From assembly GCA_025617745.1 (NCBI GenBank), contig CM046854.1, positions 61,585,606-61,649,605 on the forward strand: a stretch of 64,000 nucleotides of DNA, written 5' to 3'. The stretch comes from Heliocidaris erythrogramma (lineage: Eukaryota; Echinodermata; Echinoidea; Camarodonta; Echinometridae). Below, piece by piece: positions 55,497-64,000 of this stretch (position 1 is its first letter; each line of letters opens with the position of its first letter). The position numbers and the translations under genes were made by a program. The notes below the pieces were generated by a model. That model worked only from the letters and a program-made list of their open reading frames with translations. It was not told the DNA's origin and did no database searches.

Positions 55497-56624
55497 TTAA
55501 ATGTCAACTACAACAGGAGCCTCATCCTCAGGCTCCTCATCAAAATCCCATGTGAAATGTTTGGTTAGGTTCTTTTTGAATTTCCTGCCTTTCTCCTTCA
55601 AGGCTCCTTCAGCCTCAGACTGATTAAGGTTCAGGAAAAAGTCTCTCAAGGTCACAGTCAGAAAGTTATTGCTTGAGACAATATCCACAAAGAAATCCGA
55701 TGGGATCTCCCGGACCTGAAAGTGAAGGACGCTGACCAGAGTGGAGTAGAGATCACTATGTGTGGACATTGCTTCAATGCAGGAGCATAGGAGGTGGACG
55801 AGCTTCTTCCATTGGTCAAAGGCATCATAAACTTGTCCAATGAGGAAGCACACAAAGGCAAGCTGCAGCTCTGCTAGGACACCCTGAGAGTCTGTTGGGT
55901 AGTTTTCCCCAAGGAGTTTGTCCAAGGTGAAGGTGTGATCCAAGCTGTACTTGGTGATCTCTTTGGGTGTTGCGCCCTCTGGGTAGTTCTGTTTGGAGAT
56001 CTTGGAGAACCTGATCTCAGTTCCTGGTTCACGATGCATCTGGGGTAAGTGATCTTCAGGATTCCTGCTCTTCAGGAGTTCTTTATTGGCCTCTGCCATC
56101 AACTTCCTATCAGCTGTTGTCCTGGTGGCCATGTCTGGGACAAGCTGAGCCACTGACACAATCTTGCCACTGAGTGGAGAGAGCTTTGCCACTATGTCCT
56201 CACTGATAAGATTGGTCAGAGACACCCAGCGTTTCAGACTTTCATAAGGGTAGGCTCCGAGACATGGGTCATACTCTTGCAGCTGCGCTTTCTCCTCCTG
56301 GTCAGAACTATCTGTTACTTTAACATCTACCAAGTCCTCAATCCCTCCGTCCCATCGCTTGATGACAATCTCTCTGGGTTTGAAACAGTGAAAGAATCCT
56401 GTCCTAGGTGCAGAGTCTCTACTCTTCAAGTTGACAGCACTGTAGTAGATAAAGTGGACCCCGGGTGGAATCATTTTCACTCCTTTGAAGCGGTTACCAG
56501 TGTTCCAGGAATTGTAATCGATTCCAAACTCTGTTCCTGGAGGCACATTGAGGAGGATCAAAGCAGCTCCTTCCTCAAACAAGACGTTAGCAGTCTTTTG
56601 ATCCATGTTACTTGAAGATGCCAT
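55497..56624 (-). CDS. AAR2: AAR2 splicing factor homolog (U5 snRNP assembly)
   Basis: Complete 375-codon frame, ATG at 56622-56624 and TAA at 55497-55499; vertebrate AAR2 is ~384 residues. The N-terminal half has the family hallmarks GAALILLNVPPGTEFGIDYN (residues ~18-37), SWNTGNRFKGVKMIPPGVHF and FFHCFKPREIVIKRWD. The C-terminal half is helical: LAELQLAFVCFLIGQVYDAF and DQWKKLVHLLCSCIEAMSTH. It ends in an acidic tail (DFDEEPEDEAPVVVDI). Family knowledge: Aar2 binds Prp8 in the cytoplasmic U5 snRNP precursor and is replaced by Brr2 after import. The coding region has no introns. MASSSNMD was chosen as start because an acceptor lies 17 bp upstream and no earlier ATG is in frame. Confidence 0.95.
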   Translation of the reverse strand: MASSSNMDQKTANVLFEEGAALILLNVPPGTEFGIDYNSWNTGNRFKGVKMIPPGVHFIYYSAVNLKSRDSAPRTGFFHCFKPREIVIKRWDGGIEDLVDVKVTDSSDQEEKAQLQEYDPCLGAYPYESLKRWVSLTNLISEDIVAKLSPLSGKIVSVAQLVPDMATRTTADRKLMAEANKELLKSRNPEDHLPQMHREPGTEIRFSKISKQNYPEGATPKEITKYSLDHTFTLDKLLGENYPTDSQGVLAELQLAFVCFLIGQVYDAFDQWKKLVHLLCSCIEAMSTHSDLYSTLVSVLHFQVREIPSDFFVDIVSSNNFLTVTLRDFFLNLNQSEAEGALKEKGRKFKKNLTKHFTWDFDEEPEDEAPVVVDI

Positions 56625-56643
56625 TCTGTCTTCTCAATGTCCT
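56625..56643 (-). promoter_or_regulatory. Likely 5'-UTR splice acceptor of AAR2
   Basis: On the - strand, a T-rich stretch ending ATTTTTAG precedes GACATTGAGAAGACAGA and the ATG. This suggests that a non-coding first exon and the promoter lie further right. The upstream exon was not identified. Confidence 0.5.
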
Positions 56644-56842
56644 AAAAATGAAATGAAGTAGAATTAACAGAAAATGTTAGTCAATGGCCAGCATATAAAT
56701 ATATCCTCTTCAGTAACAAAATTTATATTTAACAAAATTTTGTGGTTGACTCTGAAAAACTTCCCAATATTTTGCATCTTCCTCCCAATGCACATAATTC
56801 AAACAGAGCAACACACAGCATGGACAAACACTAGTAAGCATT

Positions 56843-57540
56843 AAAGGGAAATCCAACCTTAATAACAAGTTGCTCTGAAAGAAAGAGGAAAAATTAGAGA
56901 AGCAGATTGGTGAAAGTTTGAACGAAATAGGACAAGCAATAAGAAAGTTATGAATTTGTTAAAGTTATAATAAGTTACTTATGGGAATTTCAAATTGGCC
57001 GAATAGGTAATGTCAGCAAGGTTGCCACATCTAGCATAATTATGCTTTTTAGCATAATTTTGACCCTCTTGGCATCTACATGTAGCATTATTCCTGGCAT
57101 AATTTGGCCGAATCTAGCATAATTTCACTAGGATCTAGCATAATTCTGAATTTCGGACTTTAAATAGAGAATTTGCTTTTAAGAACAGATATCTAAGGCT
57201 GATCTAAGAAACTAAGGCTTTTCAGAGAATTTTGGACTGAAAAGGAGACACTAAAATGCTGAGGACCTTTTTTTTGCTTGTCAGAGAATTTTTGACTGAA
57301 AAGGAGACACTAAAATGCTGAGGACCATTTTTTTGTTGTTTTGTTTTGTTTGTCAGAGAATTTTTGACTGAAAATCGTTCCCAGGCGCCTGAGTTACGCT
57401 TCAAATGGATCTAGCATAATTTTTCTCAATTTAGCATAATTTGGGACGAGACTTGGCATAATTCTGAATTCTGATAGCTGTGGCAACACTGTGTCACTGT
57501 GATGTAGTTGCGGACAACTTCACCGCTCGCACCAACACAC
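56843..57540 (+). repeat. Family C MITE carrying a nested element
   Basis: TTAAAGGGAAATCCAACCTT, GAAAGTTTGAACGAAATAGG and AATAAGAAAGTTATGAATTT match family C. It is interrupted around 57015 by the nested TAGCATAATT element. Confidence 0.6.
57015..57493. mobile_element. TIR element with repeated TAGCATAATT words
   Basis: Ends CAAGGTTGCCACATCTAGC and GATAGCTGTGGCAACACTG are inverted partners. At least eight copies of TAGCATAATT or GGCATAATT cluster near both ends. The centre (57220-57375) has three ~60-bp copies of TCAGAGAATTTTTGACTGAA plus AAGGAGACACTAAAATGCTG. GTTGCCA-type ends are common in hAT elements, but no clean 8-bp target duplication is seen. Confidence 0.65.
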
Positions 57541-58340
57541 AAAATGACGTAGCAACTACTATGTAGGCATTGTATGGTCTATTAGAACAGATAGTCATCT
57601 CTGGCAAAGCTACATACCACTGTCTCTCCTTACTTTTAGCTTACTAATGATTGACAGATGATGTCACTGAAGGAATGAGATCTGGAGCATTTTTTAGGGT
57701 GGAGCTTAGCATGTTTGAAAAAATGATTTTAAAATATATTTAAAAATCTATGAAACATATTTAGATGTTTGAATAACAAAAAATGAGTTGTATGCATCCC
57801 TGCACATCAACAGAAATCAACTCGCATTTGGGTTGCAGTGGACCTTTCAGCAAGTAATTCCAACACACTGTATAGCAAAACCTATAATTAAAGCAAAATA
57901 ATTTATTCCATTCTGTAAAAAATAATTACAGCCAGGTAACACAAGTAGAGTCTAATAGTTACTCTAGATCTTCAGGTAAGCTTATATAGATAAGTGCTCT
58001 AGATCCACTTTATTTAATCATTTACGTCATTAACAAAAATCATTGAGACAGCATCATTACATGAATCTGATTATTATGATATGAAATTGTGATTGGCACA
58101 GATTCATGCGATAACATTCATCACATAAACAGTTAAGAAGAACTAGATCTACTCGGGGGCTGTCAACCCTTCCGCTTTTGGCGTGAGTCTCCCACCACCA
58201 CGCTCATTCTCCCGCCGTCCCACCAGCGTCGGGGCGGGAGAAGCCGATCCTCATGTTCCTCCCGCTCTCTGTAATTCTCCCGCTTTATGAAAAAACCTCC
58301 AACCAAACGTGCGAAATTGGACTCTTTTGCCTTTTTGGAG
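57541..58340. other. AT-rich stretch, nothing recognised
   Basis: Upstream side of AAR2. 58150-58290 is GC-richer (CCCGCCGTCCCACCAGCGTC). It may be a repeat fragment or regulatory DNA; nothing decides this. Confidence 0.35.
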
Positions 58341-58800
58341 TAAAAGAATTGGCCAAAGTCATTATTATGCCCAGCCGCCATTAAATCCGCCTGACCAAGT
58401 GAATAATTAGTCAAGTTTCTTGGTTTTCATTGTTGAAATTCAGTAATATTTATAACGGAATAAACGCTATCGTTATATAACTGAAAAAATTATCAGCAAG
58501 AAAGAGCAGGATTCGAACCCGGGACCTTAAACGCGAGTGCAGTGTAGAAAGAGAATACTCTGACAGTCTGACCAGACGGCTTTACCACTAGACCACAAGC
58601 AATTGACAGCGAATCTGATCTTGCTGCACTAGATGTATTACTTAGTTTATTTAGGCTTTATACCTCCGCTCCATACAAATCCTATCTATACCTCCATTCT
58701 GCTGTTTTTTTATATCCTAGGTAGGATTCTTGCCAATTTGAGGATTACTGGGCATATTAGCTATAATAATAATAGCCAAAGAATTTTAGAATTAGTCACT
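58341..58800 (-). repeat. SINE-containing block, copy 1
   Basis: On the - strand GCTTGTGGTCTAGTGGTAAA is A-box-like, and GGTCCCGGGTTCGAATCCTG holds a perfect B box about 90 bp on. The whole block (ATTATGCCCAGCCGCCATTA through TATCCTAGGTAGGATTC) recurs at 59510-59930. Confidence 0.75.
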
Positions 58801-59130
58801 CATAGGCCCTTGCCTATGTGGGACTGTGTCCAACATTCACTGTTGCAGCAGTCAAAAGCAGACAAGAAAATTGCTCTAAACAAGATTTAATTTTCTTAAA
58901 TTTGCTAGATTACCTGATTCAGGGACTCTTCAACTATTACTTTGCCACAAATGCAGGGATTCAGACTTGAAAGTGAAATTTTAAATATTTTCCTCTCCTG
59001 TATGAATGATCTAGCCTGGAAAAGGGCCTGCTGATACACACAAAAGCTATTGAAGCCTATTCACCCATAAAAGCTAGTCTGGAATACAAGGTTATCTTCA
59101 GATAAGCTTGTACATGTATAAGTAAATTAG
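58801..59130 (+). repeat. Locally duplicated block, copy 1 (uninterrupted)
   Basis: CATAGGCCCTTGCCTATGTG ... AAGTGAAATTTTAAATATTTTCC ... CAGATAAGCTTGTACATGTA. Copy 2 is split into 59283-59481 and 61271-61415 by a 1.8-kb insertion, so this copy serves as the empty site. Confidence 0.85.
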
Positions 59131-59481
59131 AGTAAAACTAAAAAGACAGCCAAAAACGCTGAAGTGATGACCTTTTTTTTTTGCTTGTCAGAAATTTTGG
59201 AGTGAAACGACAGCTGAATACGCTGATTACCCACTTTTTTTTGTCGCGCACGTATCGCAGTCGCAATTCCAAGGAAGGCCCACTGATAGGCCCTTGCCTA
59301 TGTGGGACTGTGTCCAACATTCACTGTTGCAGCAGTCAAAAGCAGACAACAAAATTGCTCTAAGTCTAAACAAGATTTAATTTTCTTAAATTTGCTAGAT
59401 TACCTGATTCAGGGACTCTTCAACTCTTACTTTGCCACAAATGTATGGATTCAGACTTGAAAGTGAAATTTTAAATTATTT

Positions 59482-61270
59482 GGCAGTGGCTATTCTTACG
59501 ACGAGTCGTAAGAATAATTGGCCAAAGTGGTTATTATGCCCAGCGGCCATTAAATCCGCCTGAACAAGTGAATAATTAGTCAAATTTCTTGGTTTTCATT
59601 GTTGAAATTCAGTTATTTATAACGGAATAAACGCTATCGTTATCAATTCATAACTGAAAAAATTATCAGCAAGAAAGAGCGGGATTCGAACCCGGGACCT
59701 TAAACGCAAGTGCAGTGTAGAAAGAGAATACTCTGACCAGACGCCTTTACCACTAGACCACGAGCAATTGACAGCGAATCTGTTCTTGCTGCACTGACTA
59801 TATACCTCCGCTCCATACAAATCTTATCTATACCTCCATTCTGCTGGGGTTTTTTTTGATATCCTAGGTAGGATTCTGGCCAATTTGAGGATTACTGGGC
59901 ATATTAGCTATAATAGCCGAATAATTTTCTGGCTATTCTTACGACATGCGCATACGCTCCATTTTCCTACTCTGCGCACACTTCACTTGTTGAGTAAAAA
60001 TCTCTCTGTCTCTGTTTTCTCTGTCTCCTCAGCCTTTTCCATATTATATCTGTAATTCTGTAGAGAGAAAACATCGGTTAGTAACAAATGAAAAAAACGA
60101 CAAATGACAAAGCTGGGAATCGATCCTGGGTCCTCGATATTGCCAGTCCTCTGACTTAACGATGTACATGTGAGAACGAGTCGACATATAAATACCCTAA
60201 CCCTAACCCTAACCTTACAACGGCGCAGAGTACGAAAATGGAGTGTGTGCGCGTGTCATAAGACGGAAAATTATTGTTGCGACTCGTCGTAAGATAGGTA
60301 TGTGAAATGCCCGGTGCGCTTGCATCGCGAAAGTGGTCCCAAAACTGTGTTTCCGTTTTCTACCAGCTTTCGGGTTATGCTGTGAGGGGTACCCTGACAA
60401 AAGCTTTCGCTGTGCTCGTATTTGCATGTCAATGTGCACAAAGAGGGTATCAACGAAGAGCTGAGACCACAAACTAGTGTGTGAAAAAAAAAAATTGTCA
60501 AAAGGATTTCCAGACGTTGTTTCACATGGGCCTGAACTACCCTGATAATTTTGGGTCATCATATTCATGAAGGTAAGTGATATTTTAATTGATTTAAATT
60601 ATTTACAAATTCATTTTCATTAATACACATTATGAAAGTTTAATGTAAATTTATAGTTGCGAAATACTTTTTATACTTTGCGCAATTTTCCATGTCAGAA
60701 CTAGTATGTATACACGTTAGCTCACCCAGGAGCTCCACCGCGAAGCAGCGGCGGCGGAGATCCGTGGGTTAACCCGTTGGCGTTAGCATGTGAATTTTGA
60801 CGATCGATATACAAAAGTGATGAGATTTCGATGCTAAATTTCATTAATAGACAATTGTTTTTCTTCATCAAAATATTATGGCAATATACCATATTAAGGT
60901 AATTATCAGAAATAGAAAGTGTGTTGGTGAAATGCTGTTCTGTTTTTGTTGACAAATTCATGTTTTCCAGGGGTACCAAACTTTTCAGGATAGCATGAAA
61001 ATTAAGGAAATTTTTAAGGTCGATTGGGATGTATATTGGTCACAACATTTTTATTTGCCGTATTGAATTACTGTACAATTCCCGTGACAAAAAAACCCAG
61101 TGTTTTGCGATTTGTAAAATGCCGCAATTTCTTAAATATCCATCCAATTTGAATAATTCAAAAACTACTGCATTTCTCTTTTCTAGACCTTTCTGTTGAT
61201 ACCAAATTTGTCAAGAATTAATCAATTTGAAATTTTCATTTCACATACCTACGTAAGAATAGCACTGCCT
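59482..61270. mobile_element. TIR element, 1.8 kb, 8-bp target duplication (hAT-like)
   Basis: AATTATTT at 59474-59481 and 61271-61278. Termini GGCAGTGGCTATTCTTACG and its inverse CGTAAGAATAGCACTGCC(T). Inside are a second copy of the SINE block (59510-59930), a smaller inverted element (about 59935-60285, ends CTTACGACATGCGCATACGC and inverse) and an interstitial (CCCTAA)3 at 60192-60214. No transposase frame was recognised. TSD length suggests hAT-like mobilisation; this is inference. Confidence 0.8.
60192..60216 (+). repeat. Short interstitial telomere-like repeat
   Basis: CCCTAACCCTAACCCTAACC, three to four units of the metazoan telomere repeat. Confidence 0.7.
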
Positions 61271-61415
61271 AATTATTTTCCTCTCCTGTAATATGAATGA
61301 TCTAGACTGGAAAAGGGCCTGCTAATACACATAAAAAGCTATTGAAGCCTATTCACCCGTAAAAGCTAGTCAGGAGTACAAGGTTATCTTCAGATAAGCT
61401 TGTACATGTATAAGT

Positions 61416-61792
61416 GAGGAAGGCCATAGTTACAAATACTAATACTATATAGTCCACATCAGCAAGCAATGGTCATATTGACCATTAGAATCATATACAT
61501 GTGTGTATACTGGGTATTGGGGATACAGATGTAATTTTGTTTGAAATTGATGTTTTTGTGGGCAAACTGATACTTAAGTATCATTCTTTAGATTTTAAGT
61601 TATCAGTTCGTTAAGATACAAAATGTAGAAAGTTATAAAAAAACTTACATTTACAGCCCTCTTTTTGGTACTTGTTACCCACATCTCCATACGGATCACG
61701 ACTGCTCTCAATAATGTTGCGCACTAGTGAGGCCGCTCTACATGGTTACGCACCGTAGATACGTACGCAGAATGTTACGCACACAAGCTATT
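61416..61792. other. Spacer, nothing recognised
   Basis: AT-rich to 61700, then CpG-containing words (TTACGCACCGTAGATACGTA). Could be AAR2 upstream DNA. Confidence 0.3.
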
Positions 61793-61930
61793 CTACGAAG
61801 ACCTGGAAGGGCCAAACTGACGACGTAAAATAATAAAAAATATTACGTACGTACGTAGTAATTATTACGTACGTACGTAATATTTTTAATTTTTTTACGT
61901 CGTCAGTTTGGCCCTTTCAGGTCTTCGTAG
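61793..61930. repeat. 138-bp near-perfect palindrome
   Basis: Arms start CTACGAAGACCTGGAAGGGC and CTACGAAGACCTGAAAGGGC (other strand), meeting without spacer at 61861/61862 in a TACGTACGTACGTA-rich centre. I count only about five mismatches over 69 bp. Confidence 0.9.
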
Positions 61931-61944
61931 GAGATCGACGAACC

Positions 61945-61994
61945 CACTCATAGCTACATTCCTATACTTTGTGTGTATAATGTAGGCAGTCATA
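61945..61994 (+). repeat. 50-bp direct repeat shared with window end (63950-64000)
   Basis: CACTCATAGCTACATTCCTA and TACTTTGTGTGTATAATGTA plus GGCAGTCATAC recur at 63950-64000 with two differences. The repeat continues past the window end. Confidence 0.85.
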
Positions 61995-62620
61995 CACCTC
62001 AACTTTTTAAAACACCACTGCACAAAAGTCACCAACATTCACTCAAAATCGGCATTTAATTTACAAAAACCGACCCCAAAATATTCAAGAAATACAATAA
62101 ATTCAACTCTCCGATGTTGGAAAAGATATTTCCAAAAATGAAATCCGTAATTTACTGTTGATTCTCGCGAAACGAGCTATCGGAGTCATTGTGTACATTT
62201 CCTGGTCGCCGCGGGTGCTAACATCTCCCCAAAAGAGTTTTGTCCTTAAAAATTCGGTCCCTATGGCGTACACGGAAAAGTCCAGATTTTCTGTGTGCGC
62301 GATCGTAAAGATCGATGTGTGCTTGCGATCCCGAGTTTCTTCGTGGACAAAAATTTTATTGGCCGATTTTAGTCTAAGACATCGGCAGTATGTAAACAAC
62401 ACGCGATCGCGAAACAAATCGGCGGGGATTTCTCCGGTTTTGGACAAGATTTTGACTTTGGATTTTGCTGAAAATACCAAAAGTTCTTCCTAACGGCCAT
62501 TTGAGGTAGGAGTGAGATTTTTAAGGGCTGAATTTGAAAGCAAGGTATTTAAAATATTTATCTTATTTTCCCCCCATACCTTTAGTACATGCGACAGAAA
62601 ATACCAACTATTTTACAGGA

Positions 62621-62802
62621 ATGTACCCGTGAGTGGACGAACCCATCGCGCCGGTACTACTACGAGCGCTGAGGGCTCCCTTCATCATAATCGTGAAAAA
62701 TACAAACTGGATGCTGACGGGACAGTCTCGATAGCAGTGAGTTATCGACAAAAAGGACCCAAAATTTCAGGAAACCCTCTTCAAAGGTCACAAAACAACC
62801 TG
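62621..62802 (+). CDS. Candidate exon, unrecognised
   Basis: TATTTTACAG precedes 62621 and CCTG|GTAAGT follows at 62803. The open frame across it reads GRTHRAGTTTSAEGSLHHNR, EKYKLDADGTVSIAVSYRQK and GPKISGNPLQRSQNNL, which is not low-complexity. The family is not recognised and no partner exon was found. The region 62150-62760 is CpG-richer than its surroundings and could instead be a 5' region. Confidence 0.3.
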
Positions 62803-62935
62803 GTAAGTTTTAATCATCTATTATTCAATATAATTCTTTGGATGTAAGTAAACTGTAATATATTATATTCAATTAAATATAGCCAAAAATGCACAGTGAT
62901 GCAGTTTAGGTATGGGATGTGTGTTGGCTGCGTTA

Positions 62936-63914
62936 TGCACTTATCAATTGTAAGACGCACCCCTCGACCCCCGGGAATGGTGCGTCACTTGTCAGATGTG
63001 AGTCGGATTTTCCTATACCATGACGCACCTGTGTGTCTCGACTATGACGGACCTTTTCTTACAATGACTGTGCCTGGACGAAAAAATATGACGCACCAGT
63101 TCTAGACTTTGACTTACCATTGTGACGCACCCCGTCATGGTAAAGCTCCGCGCGCACGTGGCACGCTATGCATCGGCGCGGCGCTAGTATAGTATTGCAT
63201 GCATTGTTGATATCGACATGCATGCATGAACGCTAGCTGAAGACACAAACACACGTTATCATCCTGCACGCTATTGAGGCCGAGCTCGAGATAAGATTAT
63301 CGGCGATGACATATGAAAATGTGCAGAAGTCACACAGTGCAATCGCTGACATTCTTGTGACGTCAACACATGAATATTCATGTCTCAATCCAGCCTAGCA
63401 CAAATGCTACCGATCGCGATCATCGCGGCAAGAACCGAACCAGCCAACGCAGTGCTGGAACGAACGGGGTAAAAATAAACAAAGTAACGAAAAATACCTT
63501 ATTTCTTCCCTTTTTTGAGAACCCAGACAGAAGACAGCATGAGAGAGGATTTGAGATCAATTATTATTATTTGGGGTTTCCATTTTATTTGATGTCATCA
63601 AACTCGATTTTGGGCGCCCGGTGCGAAAGTATAGATTCCATGTCAATATATTTTTTTTTATATTCAAGGAGTTTGCATGTTTAAAAGCCCGGTACGCGGT
63701 GAGTATTGCGCGGACAGACCCGTTTGTAAACATAGCGAGGCATTATGACGCACCCATGTAAAATGACCGACTATGACGCACCCCATTCTCCATGCTGTGA
63801 CTGACCAAATGCTTCCATGACCATACCCTGCGTCATTCATTTGTTGGTAAATTACCCAACCATGACGCACCTTTCCCGGGGGTCGAGGGGTGCGTCTTAC
63901 AATTGATAGGTGCA
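62936..63914. mobile_element. TIR element, 979 bp, with repeated TGACGCACC words
   Basis: TTA on both sides (62933-62935, 63915-63917). TIRs of about 50 bp: TGCACTTATCAATTGTAAGA then CGCACCCCTCGACCCCCGGG at the left, its near-perfect inverse at the right. TGACGCACC or its complement recurs about eight times, crowded near both ends (62980-63130 and 63740-63870). No transposase was recognised. Confidence 0.85.
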
Positions 63915-64000
63915 TTACTACACAGTCGGCAATGGCGTGTACCTATGAGCACTCATAGCTACATTCCTATACTTCGTGTGTATAATTTAGGCAGTCATAC

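Noticed and set aside
58505-58612. Possible tRNA on the - strand
   Set aside because: A and B boxes are present, but the ~90-bp spacing with an insertion and the second copy at 59685-59770 indicate a SINE.
60192-60216. Chromosome end or telomere fusion
   Set aside because: Only three to four CCCTAA units inside a mobile element; too short to indicate a telomere.
62103-62480. 125-codon frame on the - strand (MVFSAKSKVKILSKTG...)
   Set aside because: A + strand frame of similar length overlaps it, no family is recognised, and no splice context supports it.

Overview
The window is eukaryotic nuclear DNA: AT-rich, short exons in long introns with GT/AG junctions, TACATGTA-type words everywhere, (ATT)n tracts, poly-C/poly-G runs, tRNA-derived SINEs and many inverted-repeat (MITE-like) elements. 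The protein sequences and the repeat style point to a marine deuterostome, most likely a sea urchin (echinoid). This is inference; no species marker is present.

Two protein genes are secure. (1) On the + strand, nine exons between 8884 and 37785 encode the C-terminal ~791 residues of a Cbl-family E3 ubiquitin ligase: EF-hand, SH2-like fold, linker helix, C3HC4 RING, long proline/serine-rich tail with tyrosine docking sites, and UBA domain. All nine exons join in one open frame. The N-terminal four-helix bundle is not visible and must lie upstream of base 1, so 1-8883 is read as intron. A long AT-rich 3' UTR probably follows to about 43.1 kb. (2) On the - strand, 55497-56624 is a complete uninterrupted 375-codon AAR2 reading frame (U5 snRNP/Prp8 assembly factor), with a likely 5'-UTR intron acceptor just upstream. 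The two genes converge, and about 12 kb of mobile DNA lies between the end of the CBL UTR and AAR2.

Region by region: 1-8.9 kb is intron holding a 5.7-kb TIR element with internal repeated cores and a nested TA-flanked element. 8.9-37.8 kb is CBL, whose introns hold TTAA-flanked MITEs, hairpin MITEs, SINEs and three sets of exon-tail tandem repeats. 43-47 kb holds a broken Tc1/mariner transposon inside a minisatellite. 47.27-52.77 kb is a 5.5-kb foldback element whose arms are inverted arrays of a ~26-bp repeat, flanked by an 8-bp target duplication. 54.55-54.93 kb is a tRNA-like element with terminal direct repeats and a 12-bp target duplication. 57-64 kb is a mosaic of nested TIR elements, duplicated blocks and a 138-bp palindrome.

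The most unusual observation is in CBL. The 3' ends of three different exons (SH2, RING and proline-rich), together with their 5' splice sites, are each repeated twice more in the following intron. The exonic parts have decayed, but a GT is kept at all six copied donor positions. A second is a 40-bp candidate exon matching the vertebrate Cbl ISNASS motif; its use would shift the last exon into another long open frame and remove the UBA domain.
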